From assembly GCF_045348435.1 (NCBI RefSeq), contig NZ_CP157484.1, positions 3,038,001-3,102,000 of the forward strand: a stretch of DNA of 64,000 nt, read 5' to 3'. Shown here in pieces: positions 8,690 to 18,017 of the stretch; the stretch's first letter is position 1; each line of letters opens with the position of its first letter. Position numbers and translations under genes: made by a program. The notes beneath the pieces were generated by a model, which was given only the letters and a program-made list of their open reading frames with translations, did not search any database and was not told the DNA's origin. The DNA is from Alsobacter sp045348435 (lineage in GTDB: Bacteria; Pseudomonadota; Alphaproteobacteria; Rhizobiales; Beijerinckiaceae).

Positions 8690-10276
8690 GTGCGCGACGA
8701 CACTCAGCCGCAAAGGCCGGCGCCCGAAGCGTCCGAGAAAGCCGCCGCCGTCGGCGTCCTCGTGGCCACCATCGGGGCGTCCTCGATGGCGTTCATCGAC
8801 GGCAGCGGGGTGCAGATCGCGCTGCCGGCCATCCAGACCAGCCTGGGAGCGGATTTCGCCGCCCTGCAATGGGTGGTCAACATCTACACGCTCGTCCTGG
8901 GAGCCCTCGTGCTGGTCGGCGGCGCGTGCGGCGACAGGTTCGGCCGGCGCCGCGTCTTCGTGCTCGGGACATCCGTCTTCCTCATCGGGTCGGTGCTGTG
9001 CGGGCTCGCCCCGGGCCCCCCGACCCTGATCGCCGCCCGGGCCCTGCAGGGCCTCGGCGCGGCCCTGATGGTTCCCCAGAGCCTCGCCATCATCGCCGCC
9101 TTCTTCCCCGAGGAGAGCCGCGGCCGCGCCATCGGCGCCTGGTCCGCGGCCTCGGGCCTGACCACGGCGCTCGGTCCGCCTTTGGGCGGCCTGCTGGTCG
9201 ACGTCCTCTCCTGGCGCTCGGCCTTCCTGATCAACGCGCCGATCGGCGCCGTCGTGCTGTGGATCACGCTGCGCAGCGTGCCGGAGAGCCGCGACCCGGA
9301 CGCCGGGCCCGTCGACGTCCTCGGCGGCGCGCTGGCGATCGTCACGCTGGGCGCCCTGACCCTTGGGCTGGCCTCGCTGTCCGACCACCGCCTGACGGAC
9401 CCGCTGGTGCTGGCCTGCGCCGTCGTCGCCCTTCTGGGGGCGCCCCTCTTCGTGCTTCGGGAGCTGCGCGCCGCCTCGCCGATGATGCCCGTTGGGCTGT
9501 TCCGCGACCCCGTCTTCGCCACCCTCAACGTGGTGACGGTGCTGCTCTACGCGGCGCTCTCCGGAGTGCTGTTCCTCACGCCCTACACGCTCATCGCGCA
9601 GCTCGGATACGGCGCTGCGGAGGCCGGGATGGCGCTGCTGCCGCTCGGCGTCATCATCGGCGTGCTGTCGCGCTGGTTCGGCGGGCTGAGCGACAGGATC
9701 GGCCAGCGCGCCCCCATCGCGGGCGGCGCGGCCGTGGTGGCCGGGTCGATCGGCTGGCTCGCCTGGACGCAGGCCGCCGGCGGCTACTGGGCGGGGGTGT
9801 TCGGCCCCATCGCCGGCGTCGCGCTCGGCATGGCGGCTGTCATCTCGCCGCTGACCACCGGCGTGATGAACGCCGCGCCGGACCGCTTCAGCGGCGCGGC
9901 GTCCGGGATCAACAACGCGGCGGCCCGAACGGCCGGTCTCCTCGCCGTCGCCGTCACGGTCTCGCTCGTCGCCGCCCTGTTCGCCGGCGCGCTCGCCCGG
10001 ACGCTGCCGGCTTTGTCGGACCCGGAGGCCGCCCGCCAGATTCTGGCCCAGGCGAACCGGCTCCTGGACGCGCCGCTGCCTCCCGACGTCGGCGGCGACT
10101 CCGCCGAGCGGATCCGCGCCGCGATGCGCGAGGCCTATTCGCGCGCCTTCGCCTGGGCCCTCGCGATGAACATGGCCTTCGCGCTGGCGGCCGCGGTCCT
10201 GGCGCTGACGCTGCCCCGCCGGGCGCGGCCGGGCCAGAAAAGCCAGGCAGCGAAGGCGGTTACGGAGAAATCGTGA
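8690..10276 (+). CDS. MFS multidrug transporter, DHA2 (EmrB/QacA-like, 14-helix)
   Basis: 528 residues from GTG at 8690 with GAGGAAAGGG upstream. The features fit DHA2: helix-1 motif FIDGSGVQIALPAIQ, loop motif GGACGDRFGRRRVFVLG, a longer protein than DHA1, and an extended loop before the last helix. No EmrA membrane-fusion gene is adjacent, so it probably works as a single inner-membrane pump. It follows the Bcr/CflA gene closely. Its last 17 bp overlap the end of the convergent M20 dipeptidase gene. Confidence 0.85.
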   Translation: MRDDTQPQRPAPEASEKAAAVGVLVATIGASSMAFIDGSGVQIALPAIQTSLGADFAALQWVVNIYTLVLGALVLVGGACGDRFGRRRVFVLGTSVFLIGSVLCGLAPGPPTLIAARALQGLGAALMVPQSLAIIAAFFPEESRGRAIGAWSAASGLTTALGPPLGGLLVDVLSWRSAFLINAPIGAVVLWITLRSVPESRDPDAGPVDVLGGALAIVTLGALTLGLASLSDHRLTDPLVLACAVVALLGAPLFVLRELRAASPMMPVGLFRDPVFATLNVVTVLLYAALSGVLFLTPYTLIAQLGYGAAEAGMALLPLGVIIGVLSRWFGGLSDRIGQRAPIAGGAAVVAGSIGWLAWTQAAGGYWAGVFGPIAGVALGMAAVISPLTTGVMNAAPDRFSGAASGINNAAARTAGLLAVAVTVSLVAALFAGALARTLPALSDPEAARQILAQANRLLDAPLPPDVGGDSAERIRAAMREAYSRAFAWALAMNMAFALAAAVLALTLPRRARPGQKSQAAKAVTEKS

Positions 10277-11699
10277 CTCGATTCCTCAAGCCGGACGACG
10301 TTCCCCCAAGCGCCCGCAGATACCGCGCCCAGGCGGTCAGGCCCTGCTCCAGGCTGCTCAGCCTGAAGAACTCGTTGGGAGCGTGGTAGTCCTCGTCCAC
10401 GGTGGCGAAGGAGAAGAACACCGTGTCCAGCCCGAGCGTGCGCTTGAAGATGTCGCCGACCGGGATGGTCGCCCCCATCCTCACCCGCACCGGGCGCCGG
10501 CCCAGCACCGATTCCAGCACGTCTTCCGACAGCGCGAGGCCCGGATGGTCGCCCGGCACGGCGGAGGCCGGCGCTCCGCCCGTCTCGGGCCGCACCTCGA
10601 CGCGCACCCCGCGCGGCGCCCGGCGCATCAGATGCTCGGCGATGAGCGCCACGATCCGCTCCGGCTTCTGCCCGGGCACGAGCCTGCAGCTGATCTTGGC
10701 GGAGGCCTGCGAGGGGATCACGGTCTTCTTGCCCGCGCCCGTATAGCCGCCCACGACGCCGTTGAACTCCAGCGTGGGCCGGATCCAGTTGCGCTGCAGC
10801 ATGGTGTAGCCCGCCTCCCCCGCCCCTTCGGGCGCGCCGACGCTGGCCAGATAGGCGGCCTCGTCGAAGGGGATCGCCTCGATGGCGGCGAGCTCCTGCG
10901 CGGTGACGGGCTCGCAATCGTCGTAGAACCCCGCGACCGCGACGGAGCCGTCGTCGGCGTGGAGGCTCGCCATCAGGCGCGCCAGCGCCTGGATCGGATT
11001 GGCGACGGAGCCGCCATGGCGGCCCGAATGCAGGTCCTTGGCCGCGCCGGTCACGACGACCTCCAGGGCGCAGATGCCGCGGCTGCCCACGATCACGCTG
11101 GGCAGGTCCGCGCGCCACTGCGCGCCGTCGGCCGAGAGGGCGTAATCCGCCCGCAGCAGGTCGGCGTGGGCGGCCACGAAGGCCTCCAGATGGGCGCTGG
11201 AGACCTCCTCCTCGCCCTCGAACAGGAAGACCATGTTGACCGGCAACCGTCCTTCCTCCGCCATGAAGGCGGCGGCCGTCGCGATCGGGATCAGCATGGG
11301 CCCCTTGTCGTCGGACGCGCCGCGGGCGTAGAGCCGGTTGTCGCGGATCTCCGGCTCGAAGGGCGGCGAGCGCCAGGCCGCGACCGGGTCGGGCGGCTGC
11401 ACATCGTAGTGGCCGTAGACCAGCACGGTGGGCGCGCCCGGCGCGCCACGCCATGCGGCGGTGACGACCGGGTGGCCGCCGGTGGGCCGGATCGCGACGT
11501 CGGGGATCCCGGCGGCCCGCAGCTGGTCCGCCACGAACCGCGCCCCGGCGGCGATCCCCTCCGCATAGGCGGGATCGGTGGAGACGCTCGGGATGCGGAC
11601 GAACGCCTTCAGGGTCTCGATCAGCTCCGGCAGCCCGGCGCGCAGGCGCGCCTCGATGACGTCGACGCCCCAGCCGGAGCCCTGGCCGGCGCCGCTCAC
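10260..11699 (-). CDS. M20-family dipeptidase
   Basis: 479 residues from a GTG whose GTGA overlaps the stop of the SDR gene; the open frame extends further up but the coding similarity begins here (VDVIEARLRAGLPELIE). M20 zinc motifs are present: YGHYDVQPPDP, LYARGASDDKGPM and FLFEGEEEVSS, giving the H, D, E, E ligands of a two-zinc peptidase, with the dimerisation lid domain between. It hydrolyses dipeptides or related amides in the cytosol. It is the last gene of the GntR-creatininase-KPR-SDR-M20 unit that faces a dipeptide importer, which fits a peptide substrate. Confidence 0.9.
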   Translation of the reverse strand: MSGAGQGSGWGVDVIEARLRAGLPELIETLKAFVRIPSVSTDPAYAEGIAAGARFVADQLRAAGIPDVAIRPTGGHPVVTAAWRGAPGAPTVLVYGHYDVQPPDPVAAWRSPPFEPEIRDNRLYARGASDDKGPMLIPIATAAAFMAEEGRLPVNMVFLFEGEEEVSSAHLEAFVAAHADLLRADYALSADGAQWRADLPSVIVGSRGICALEVVVTGAAKDLHSGRHGGSVANPIQALARLMASLHADDGSVAVAGFYDDCEPVTAQELAAIEAIPFDEAAYLASVGAPEGAGEAGYTMLQRNWIRPTLEFNGVVGGYTGAGKKTVIPSQASAKISCRLVPGQKPERIVALIAEHLMRRAPRGVRVEVRPETGGAPASAVPGDHPGLALSEDVLESVLGRRPVRVRMGATIPVGDIFKRTLGLDTVFFSFATVDEDYHAPNEFFRLSSLEQGLTAWARYLRALGGTSSGLRNRVTISP

Positions 11700-12442
11700 T
11701 TGCCGCCGTCCACCGGCAGGGTCTGCCCGGTGATCCAGCTCGCCTGCTCGCTGGCCAGGAACAGCACCGCGTTCGCGATGTCGTCGGCGCGCCCGAGCCG
11801 GCGCGTGGCGATGCGCTCGACCAGCGCCCGCTGGCCGTCCGGGCCGTAGGCCTCCCACTGCCGCTCCGTGCTGGGGTTGGAGCGCACGAAGCCCGGCGCG
11901 ACGCTGTTGACCGTGATGCCGAAGCGGCCGAGCTCGTGGCCCAATTGGCGCGTCAGGCCGATCTCGCCCGCCTTGGCGGACGCATAAGCCTGGATGCCGG
12001 TGAGGCTGACGCCGAGGCCCGCGCCGGACGAGATGAACACCATGCGCCCATAGCCCTTCTGCTTCATCCCCGGCGCGACGGCCTGGGCGAGCAGGAACGC
12101 GGCCTTCATGTTGATGGCCACGATGGCGTCCCAGTCGCCCTCCTCGATCTCCTCCAGCGGCCGGCCGGCCTGCCCGCAGACGCCCCCGGCGCTGTGCACG
12201 AGGATGTCGAAGGGGCCATGCTGTGCCGCCAGCGCCTGCACGTCGCTCTTGCGGGTGAGGTCGCAGGCCGCCGCCGTGATCCGGCCGCCGCCGTCGGCGA
12301 CGACGCTTTGGAGCTCATCGGCCAGGATGTCGGCCGCCGTCACCTGCGCCCCGTCCGCGGCGAGCGCCGCCGCGATGGCCCTGCCGATGCCGTGGGCCGC
12401 GCCCGTCACCAGCGCGCGCCGGCCTTCGAAGTGGATCTGCAT
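11696..12442 (-). CDS. short-chain dehydrogenase/reductase
   Basis: 248 residues, classical SDR: TGAAHGIG cofactor loop at residues 13-20, HSAGG near 83, catalytic Y153 and K157 (YASAK) with S139 before them, and the C-terminal ITGQTLPVDGGK. It would oxidise or reduce a carbonyl with NAD(P). It lies 15 bp after the ketopantoate-reductase-like gene and overlaps the dipeptidase start by 4 bp, so it serves the same catabolic unit. Substrate unknown. Confidence 0.9.
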   Translation of the reverse strand: MQIHFEGRRALVTGAAHGIGRAIAAALAADGAQVTAADILADELQSVVADGGGRITAAACDLTRKSDVQALAAQHGPFDILVHSAGGVCGQAGRPLEEIEEGDWDAIVAINMKAAFLLAQAVAPGMKQKGYGRMVFISSGAGLGVSLTGIQAYASAKAGEIGLTRQLGHELGRFGITVNSVAPGFVRSNPSTERQWEAYGPDGQRALVERIATRRLGRADDIANAVLFLASEQASWITGQTLPVDGGK

Positions 12443-12457
12443 GGGTGTGGTCTCCGT

Positions 12458-13510
12458 TCAGGCCGCGCGCCAGACGCGGCGTCCGAGCTCGTCAAGGTTC
12501 TCCCAGGCGAGCGGCCGCGTTCCGTCCTCGATCTCGTGGATCATGGCGATGAGATTGCTGGTGACCGGCGTGCGCACGCCGACCTGCTGGCCGAAGGTCA
12601 CGATGGGTCCGAGCTGCGCGTCTGCCTCGGTCCGCCTCTTGCGCACCGCGAGGTCGCGCCAGATGCCCGAATGGGTCTTCGCCGACTTGGCGTTGTGCGC
12701 CACCATGGCGTCGAAGGACGCGTCCGCCGCCGCGTCGGACGCGCCGGGCGCGAAGGCGGCGGGGTCGTAGCCGTTGAACCCCAGGCAGTCGACCTTCAGC
12801 ATCGTGGCGACCTCGACCGCCTCGCCGGCCAGCGCCCGCAGGAGCGCCCGCGGCTCGCGCGCGCCGAGCCCCTCGCAGATGGAGGCGTTGGTGAGCGCCG
12901 TCGCGAACAGGAGCGCCCCGTAGCCGAGCTTGCCCCACAGATAGCCCATGATGTTGGAGGTCGTGATGGCGTTCGGCTCGAACAGCAGCATCAGGGCGTG
13001 CAGGTCCTGCAGACGCGGCGTGATCGCGCCGTCGAGTTCGCCCAGCACCACCGCGCCGCGGCCGGCGAACTGCACCACGCCCGGCGCCATGTAGTCGGCG
13101 CCGAAATTCACGAACGCGCCGAGGGTGCGCTCGCGCCCGACGACGTCCGCGATGACAAGCTCGTTCAGCCCGTTCTGGAACGAGGCGACGTAGCCGTCCT
13201 CGGCCAGGTGCTTCGCCAGGCTGCGGGCCGCCTCCTCGGTGTGCTGCGCCTTCACGCAAAGCAGCGTGCGGCGGAACACGCCCGGCACGTCGTCCGGCCC
13301 ATAGGCCGGCGCGCGGACCGTGAACTCCTCGATGGGCCCCTCGATGTGCAGCCCCTTCGCGTTGATGGCGGCGACGTGGTCGAGGTCGCGGTCGACGAAG
13401 ACCACCGGAACCCCGGCCCGGACCAGATAGGCCCCGACCGTGCCGCCGATCGCGCCCGCGCCCCAGATCAGGATGGGATCCCGCCCGGACGGCTGAAGCC
13501 CGGCGCTCAT
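12458..13510 (-). CDS. ketopantoate reductase family protein (PanE/ApbA-like)
   Basis: 350 residues from the ATG at 13510, which overlaps the creatininase stop (ATGA). A Rossmann motif GAGAIGG starts near residue 17. The C-terminal helical domain carries the catalytic lysine region (SNIMGYLWGKLGYGALL). The family includes 2-dehydropantoate 2-reductase, but copies inside catabolic operons often reduce or oxidise other 2-oxo or 2-hydroxy acids. Company with a creatininase-like amidohydrolase, SDR and dipeptidase favours such a catabolic role over pantothenate synthesis. Confidence 0.8.
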   Translation of the reverse strand: MSAGLQPSGRDPILIWGAGAIGGTVGAYLVRAGVPVVFVDRDLDHVAAINAKGLHIEGPIEEFTVRAPAYGPDDVPGVFRRTLLCVKAQHTEEAARSLAKHLAEDGYVASFQNGLNELVIADVVGRERTLGAFVNFGADYMAPGVVQFAGRGAVVLGELDGAITPRLQDLHALMLLFEPNAITTSNIMGYLWGKLGYGALLFATALTNASICEGLGAREPRALLRALAGEAVEVATMLKVDCLGFNGYDPAAFAPGASDAAADASFDAMVAHNAKSAKTHSGIWRDLAVRKRRTEADAQLGPIVTFGQQVGVRTPVTSNLIAMIHEIEDGTRPLAWENLDELGRRVWRAA

Positions 13511-14253
13511 CGGCTGGACCGCCCGGCGGCGGCGGCCTGCGCCCCGGACTGCTCCGGCCATGGCCCCTCGATCAGGGCGCGGGTCTCCTCGACGGCGACC
13601 GACCAGATCGCCAGCATGTCCTCGTCCGAGCGCTGGTAAAGCCCGCCGAAATTGCCGTCTCCCAGCACCTCACGGACCCCGGCGGGGTCGTGCAGGCGCA
13701 TCAACTCGAGATCGGCCATGGGCTTCTGGACCTCCGGCCCGCGGATGTTGGGAAGCCGCGTCCAGGGGAAGTTCTCCATCCAGGACGCGTGCGAGGCGAC
13801 CTTGTCGATCTCCTGCACCTTGGCGAAGGTCCGGGGCGCGTTCCACCAGTTGTGGAAGCGGACGGACGCGCCGGGATTGTCGCCCATCCACTCCACCGCG
13901 GCGGTCTGGGCGGGCGAATTGCCGCCATGGCCGTTGCACAGCAAAATCCGGCGGAAGCCGGTGCGATAGAGCGAGTCCAGAATGTCGCGGATCACCGCCG
14001 CATAGGTCTCCAGCCGCAGCGTCACGGTGCCCGGGAAGGCCATGAAATAGGGCGTCAGCCCATAGGGCTGCACCGGGAAGACCGGCACGCCCAGCGGCTC
14101 GGCCGCCTCCGTGGCGACGCGCTCCGACAGGATCGAATCGACCGAGAGCGACAGATAGGCGTGCTGTTCGGTGGATCCGAGCGGCACGACGCAACGGTCG
14201 TCGCGCTTCACGCGCTCCTCGACCTGCATCCAGTTCATGTCGGTGATCTTCAT
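13507..14253 (-). CDS. creatininase-family amidohydrolase
   Basis: 248 residues. Metal-site residues of the creatininase fold are visible: E29 and H31 in GSTEQHAYL, D39 in SVDS, and H109 in CNGHGGN. Members are creatinine amidohydrolase, formamidopyrimidine or riboflavin-pathway amidohydrolases and mycofactocin MftE. There is no mycofactocin or flavin gene nearby. As the first enzyme gene after the GntR regulator and facing a peptide importer, it probably opens a cyclic or linear amide that the importer brings in. ATGA overlaps link it with both neighbours. Confidence 0.85.
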   Translation of the reverse strand: MKITDMNWMQVEERVKRDDRCVVPLGSTEQHAYLSLSVDSILSERVATEAAEPLGVPVFPVQPYGLTPYFMAFPGTVTLRLETYAAVIRDILDSLYRTGFRRILLCNGHGGNSPAQTAAVEWMGDNPGASVRFHNWWNAPRTFAKVQEIDKVASHASWMENFPWTRLPNIRGPEVQKPMADLELMRLHDPAGVREVLGDGNFGGLYQRSDEDMLAIWSVAVEETRALIEGPWPEQSGAQAAAAGRSSR

Positions 14254-15284
14254 CCGATGTTCTCCCTCGGAAACGCGTCCCGGCCCATGGCCGCCGCGGC
14301 GCCGCTGCGAATGCTCTCAATCAGGGGCAGCAGCGCGCCCTTGACCGCGTGCGGATCGGGCACGTGCCGGTATTCGATGGCGACGAGGCCCGGAGGCCCG
14401 CGTTCCAGCGCCGCCTGGGCGCCGGTCGCATAGACCGCCACGTCGACCTCGGCGAGGAAGCGCGGCAGGTCCGGGTCATCGAGCAGCACCGCGTCGACGC
14501 TGCGCACATGCGGGGTGAACCGCAGCACGCCGGGCTTCATCAGCGCCAGGAATTCGGGAAACACGCTCACCAGCCCCACCCGCGCCAGGGGATCGACCGC
14601 CGCCAGCCTCGCCCTGGTCTCTTCCGAGGGCATGAAGCTGACGGTCGTCACGGGCGCGCGCGCGCCCACGATCTCCTCCACCTCGGCGCGGCGGTTGGCC
14701 AGCGTCACATAGATGTCGGCCGGCTCGTGCCGTCCCTGCCTCAGGCTCTCCAGGGTGGCGGCGTCGATGGCGTCGCCTTGCTTCAGCTGGCGCCCGATCT
14801 CGGCCGCATAGGCGCGCGTGGCGTCCTCGAACACGCCGACCAACAGGATGCGGACCGACCGCCCTTCCCGGGCCCGTCCCCGGCCGATGCGCGCGCTCAG
14901 CAGGGCGGCGACCTCGTTCGCGCCGACGCCGAGCGCTTCGGCTTCGGCCAGCGCGGCGTCGAGATGGGCCTGGATGCGGGCGAATTCGGGCGCCGAGTTC
15001 GGCCGCGCGCCGTCCGCCACGAAAGTGCCGGACCCGGCCCGCGCCACGATGAGGCCCGCCCGGCGCAGATCCTTGTAGACCGCCGCCGCCGTCATCGGGG
15101 CGATGCCGCCCGCGTCGGCCAGCTCGCGCACGGAAGGCAGCCTCGCGCCGGCCGGCAACTCGCCGCAGGCGATGCCGTACTCGATCAGCCCCTTGAGCTG
15201 CAGGCTCAGGGAGACGGGCAGCGAGCGGTCCAGCGCGCTGGCGATGTCGTTGAGGAGTGCAGAGCCTGGCATTGTATTAGGCAT
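14250..15284 (-). CDS. GntR-family regulator with periplasmic-binding-protein-like effector domain
   Basis: 344 residues. Residues about 20-90 form a GntR winged helix (GELPAGARLPSVRELADAGGIAPMTAAAVYKDLRRAGLI, then RAGSGTFV). The remaining part looks like a ligand-sensing alpha/beta domain rather than FCD or UTRA, so the subclass is uncertain. Its stop overlaps the start of the creatininase gene, and it is divergent from the peptide importer at 15431. It is therefore the likely switch for both the importer and the degradative operon. ATG at 15284; a second in-frame ATG lies four codons on. Confidence 0.85.
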   Translation of the reverse strand: MPNTMPGSALLNDIASALDRSLPVSLSLQLKGLIEYGIACGELPAGARLPSVRELADAGGIAPMTAAAVYKDLRRAGLIVARAGSGTFVADGARPNSAPEFARIQAHLDAALAEAEALGVGANEVAALLSARIGRGRAREGRSVRILLVGVFEDATRAYAAEIGRQLKQGDAIDAATLESLRQGRHEPADIYVTLANRRAEVEEIVGARAPVTTVSFMPSEETRARLAAVDPLARVGLVSVFPEFLALMKPGVLRFTPHVRSVDAVLLDDPDLPRFLAEVDVAVYATGAQAALERGPPGLVAIEYRHVPDPHAVKGALLPLIESIRSGAAAAMGRDAFPRENIG

Positions 15285-15351
15285 TTAGCACAGTTGCGAG
15301 GCGATCCGCGCCAAGGCGCTGCAATCGGGCGGGTATTTCTTGAACTGGCTG

Positions 15352-15381
15352 TTGACGTACAACCAGCCGTCCTTCTAGCAT
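15352..15381 (+). promoter_or_regulatory. probable sigma-70-type promoter of the peptide importer operon
   Basis: TTGACG (15352-15357) and TAGCAT (15376-15381) with an 18-bp spacer, 50 bp before the ATG of the substrate-binding protein. The -35 region sits inside CTGG...CCAG flanks that could be part of a GntR operator. Inferred from consensus only. Confidence 0.5.
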
Positions 15382-15430
15382 CCTAAGGCATAAGAACAGT
15401 CGCCGAAAAGGCCACGAGGGGAGAAAAGTG

Positions 15431-17023
15431 ATGAGACGCACATTCCTGAAGGCGAGCCTCGCTGTCATCGCGTTGAGCGCCGGCCTGCACAGCCTGCCCT
15501 TCTCGGCCGAAGCCGCAACCCGCGGCGGCAAGATGGTCTACGCGCGCTACACCGACTCGCTGTTCCTGGACCCGGTCCTGAACGACGCGAACGTCGACAT
15601 CTGGGTGCTCACCAACCTCTACGACACGCTGCTCCAGCCCACCAATGACGGCCTCGGCGTCCAGCCCGGCCTCGCCACCAAGTGGGAGCCGAGCGCCGAC
15701 GGCAAGACACTCACGGTCACGCTCCGGCAAGGCGTCAAATTCGCCGACGGATCGGCGCTGACCGCCCAGGACGTGAAGTGGTCGCTCGACCGCGCCCGCG
15801 ATCCGAAGGCGGGCGCCTGGTCGTCGTCGCTGGCCTCCATCGAGTCGATCTCTGCCAAGGAGCCCGACACCGTCGTCCTCACCCTGAAGCACCCCGACCC
15901 GACCCTGATCCCGGCGCTCGCGACCTTCAACAGCGCGATCCTGCCGCAGAAGCTCTTCGAGGCCGCCGCCGGCGCCACGCCGGAGGAGAAGGCCAAGGCC
16001 TTCGCCGAGAAGCCGATCGGCACGGGACCGTTCGTGATGACCGCCTGGAAGCGCGGCGTCTCCATGACGCTGAAGCGCAACCCCTATTACTGGAAGCAGG
16101 GCGACGACGGGAAGGCGCTGCCCTATTTGGACGAGCTCGAATTCCAGATCATCCCGGACGACGCGACCCGGCTCCTGAAGCTGAAGGCCGGCGAGGTCGA
16201 CGGGACCGAGTTCATCCCCTATGCGCGCGTCAAGGAGCTGCAGGCGGACCCGAACCTGCGCATGGAGCTCTGGCCGTCCACCCGCGTGCGCTACCTCACC
16301 TTCTACGCCGGCCCGACCTTCAAGGACGGCAAGCCGAACCCCGCCTCCAATCCGAAGGTGCGCCAGGCGCTGAACTACGCCGTCAACAAGGACGCGATCA
16401 TCCAGATCACCACGCTGGGCCTCGGCAAGCCGATGCGCTCCTACATGTCCTCGACGACGCCGCTTTTCGTCGGCCAGGACCTCTACAAATACGATCTCGC
16501 CAAGGCCAAGGCGCTGCTCGCCGAGGCGGGCTTCCCCAACGGCTTCGAGATCTCGATCTACAGCCTGTCGGGCAACGGCGACGACGCCAACGACCTCGCG
16601 GCCGTGCAGCAGATGTGGGGCCAAGTCGGCGTCAAGCTGCGCATCGATCAGGTCGACAACGCCACCCGCACGGCGCGCTATCGCGAGGAGAACTTCGTCA
16701 TGCGGACCTCCGCATGGACCAACGACATCTCCGACCCGAGCCAGATCACGTCCTATTTCGCGTACTGGCCCAACATCCACTCGCTGCACTCCAACTGGCA
16801 GGACAAGCGGGTGGACGAGCTCTTCGAGAAGAGCCAGCAGGAAATCGACCCCAAGGCGCGTGCGGAGCAATACAAGGAGATCCAGCAGCGCTACAACGAG
16901 GCGGCTCCGATCGTGTACCTGTACGAGACGCCCTACCCGGTCGCGTTCCGCAAGAACGCCAAGGGCTTCGTCCAGATCCCGCTCGGCAACAACCTCTTCG
17001 AAGCCGCCTACGTCGAGAAGTGA
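15431..17023 (+). CDS. peptide/amide ABC transporter substrate-binding protein (SBP_bac_5), Tat-type signal
   Basis: 530 residues from the ATG at 15431, with AGGGGAG 8 bp before it. The signal peptide begins RRTFLK, matching the twin-arginine consensus, and ends near AEAA. The mature part is the large DppA/OppA-like family-5 binding protein (NLYDTLLQPT, GLATKWEPSADGKTLTVTLR). It captures peptides or similar amides in the periplasm for the permeases that follow. Folding before export through Tat is unusual for this family. A GC hairpin separates it from the permease genes. Confidence 0.9.
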   Translation: MRRTFLKASLAVIALSAGLHSLPFSAEAATRGGKMVYARYTDSLFLDPVLNDANVDIWVLTNLYDTLLQPTNDGLGVQPGLATKWEPSADGKTLTVTLRQGVKFADGSALTAQDVKWSLDRARDPKAGAWSSSLASIESISAKEPDTVVLTLKHPDPTLIPALATFNSAILPQKLFEAAAGATPEEKAKAFAEKPIGTGPFVMTAWKRGVSMTLKRNPYYWKQGDDGKALPYLDELEFQIIPDDATRLLKLKAGEVDGTEFIPYARVKELQADPNLRMELWPSTRVRYLTFYAGPTFKDGKPNPASNPKVRQALNYAVNKDAIIQITTLGLGKPMRSYMSSTTPLFVGQDLYKYDLAKAKALLAEAGFPNGFEISIYSLSGNGDDANDLAAVQQMWGQVGVKLRIDQVDNATRTARYREENFVMRTSAWTNDISDPSQITSYFAYWPNIHSLHSNWQDKRVDELFEKSQQEIDPKARAEQYKEIQQRYNEAAPIVYLYETPYPVAFRKNAKGFVQIPLGNNLFEAAYVEK

Positions 17024-17041
17024 TGTCGCCAGCTGAAGCTC

Positions 17042-17065
17042 CGGGAGCGGCGCGCGCCGCTCCCG
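17042..17065 (+). terminator. hairpin between binding-protein and permease genes
   Basis: Perfect 11-bp inverted repeat (CGGGAGCGGCG / CGCCGCTCCCG) with a 2-nt loop, centred in the 55-bp gap. There is no T-run. Such hairpins usually lower downstream expression or protect the binding-protein mRNA end, giving excess binding protein over permease. Confidence 0.55.
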
Positions 17066-17078
17066 CGGACCCCACGAC

Positions 17079-18017
17079 GTGAACCGCGCCGGCGTCATCG
17101 CGGCGCGGCTGTTCCAGATCGCGCCCACATTCCTGGCCATCGGCGTGGTGGTGTTCGTGCTCGCCCGCCTGCTGCCCGGCGACCCGGTCAGCGCCATGCT
17201 GGGCGACCGGGCCTCGGACGAGGCCGTGACGCGCCTGCGCCAGCAGATGGGCTTCGACCGCTCGATCTGGACGCAGTTCCTGATCTTCGCGGAAAGCATG
17301 CTGAAGGGCGATTTCGGGACTTCGATCGCGTTCCGGGTGCCCGTCACCTCCATCATCGTCGAGCGGCTGCCGGTGACGCTGATGCTCACCGGGCTGGCGA
17401 CGCTGTTCGCGCTCCTCATGGCGGTCCCGCTCGCCTTTGTGGCCGCGCTCAACGCCAATCGCTGGCCGGACTACCTGATCCGCTCGGTGTTCCAGGTGGG
17501 CCTGTCCTCGCCGGTGTTCTATGTCGGCCTCGTGCTCCTCACCGTCTTCGCCGCCTGGCTGCGGATCTTCCCGGTGGGCGGCTATGGCGACGGCCTGCTC
17601 GACAATCTGTGGCACCTGTTCCTGCCCGCCGTCACGCTGGCGCTCAGCTTCTCGGCCGTGATCATGCGCAATCTCAGGGCCTCGATCCTGGACGTGCTGA
17701 ACTCGGAATTCGTCGACTTCGCCCGCGCCAAGGGGCTGCCCCGGCGCGTCATCCTGGTCCGGCACGTGCTGCGCAACGCGCTCATCTCCACCGTCACGCT
17801 GGTGGGCCTGCATGTCGGGTCGCTGCTGGGCGGCGCCGTCATCACCGAGAGCGTCTTCGCGGTGCCGGGCGTGGGACGCCTGATGGTCGATTCCATCTTC
17901 GCCCGCGACTACCCGGTCATCCAGGCGCTGACGCTGATCCTGGCCGTCGTGGTCTCGATCGCCTTCCTGATCTCCGACCTCCTGCAGATGTGGCTCGACC
18001 CGCGGGTGGCCAGATGA
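17079..18017 (+). CDS. peptide-type ABC transporter permease, DppB family
   Basis: 312 residues from GTG at 17079. About six membrane helices. The start (FLAIGVVVFVLARLLPGDPV) and the coupling-helix EAA region (FVDFARAKGLPRRVILVRHVLRNALI) are typical of DppB/GsiC permeases. It forms the inner-membrane channel with the permease encoded next, whose ATG overlaps this stop codon. Confidence 0.92.
   Translation: MNRAGVIAARLFQIAPTFLAIGVVVFVLARLLPGDPVSAMLGDRASDEAVTRLRQQMGFDRSIWTQFLIFAESMLKGDFGTSIAFRVPVTSIIVERLPVTLMLTGLATLFALLMAVPLAFVAALNANRWPDYLIRSVFQVGLSSPVFYVGLVLLTVFAAWLRIFPVGGYGDGLLDNLWHLFLPAVTLALSFSAVIMRNLRASILDVLNSEFVDFARAKGLPRRVILVRHVLRNALISTVTLVGLHVGSLLGGAVITESVFAVPGVGRLMVDSIFARDYPVIQALTLILAVVVSIAFLISDLLQMWLDPRVAR

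Noticed and set aside
13507..14253. Mycofactocin protein MftE for the creatininase-like gene
   Set aside because: No mftA, mftB, mftC or mftD gene is nearby; the neighbours are peptide-catabolism genes.
15383..17458. A 691-codon open frame on the minus strand
   Set aside because: Antisense to the binding-protein and permease genes; composition typical of a shadow frame.
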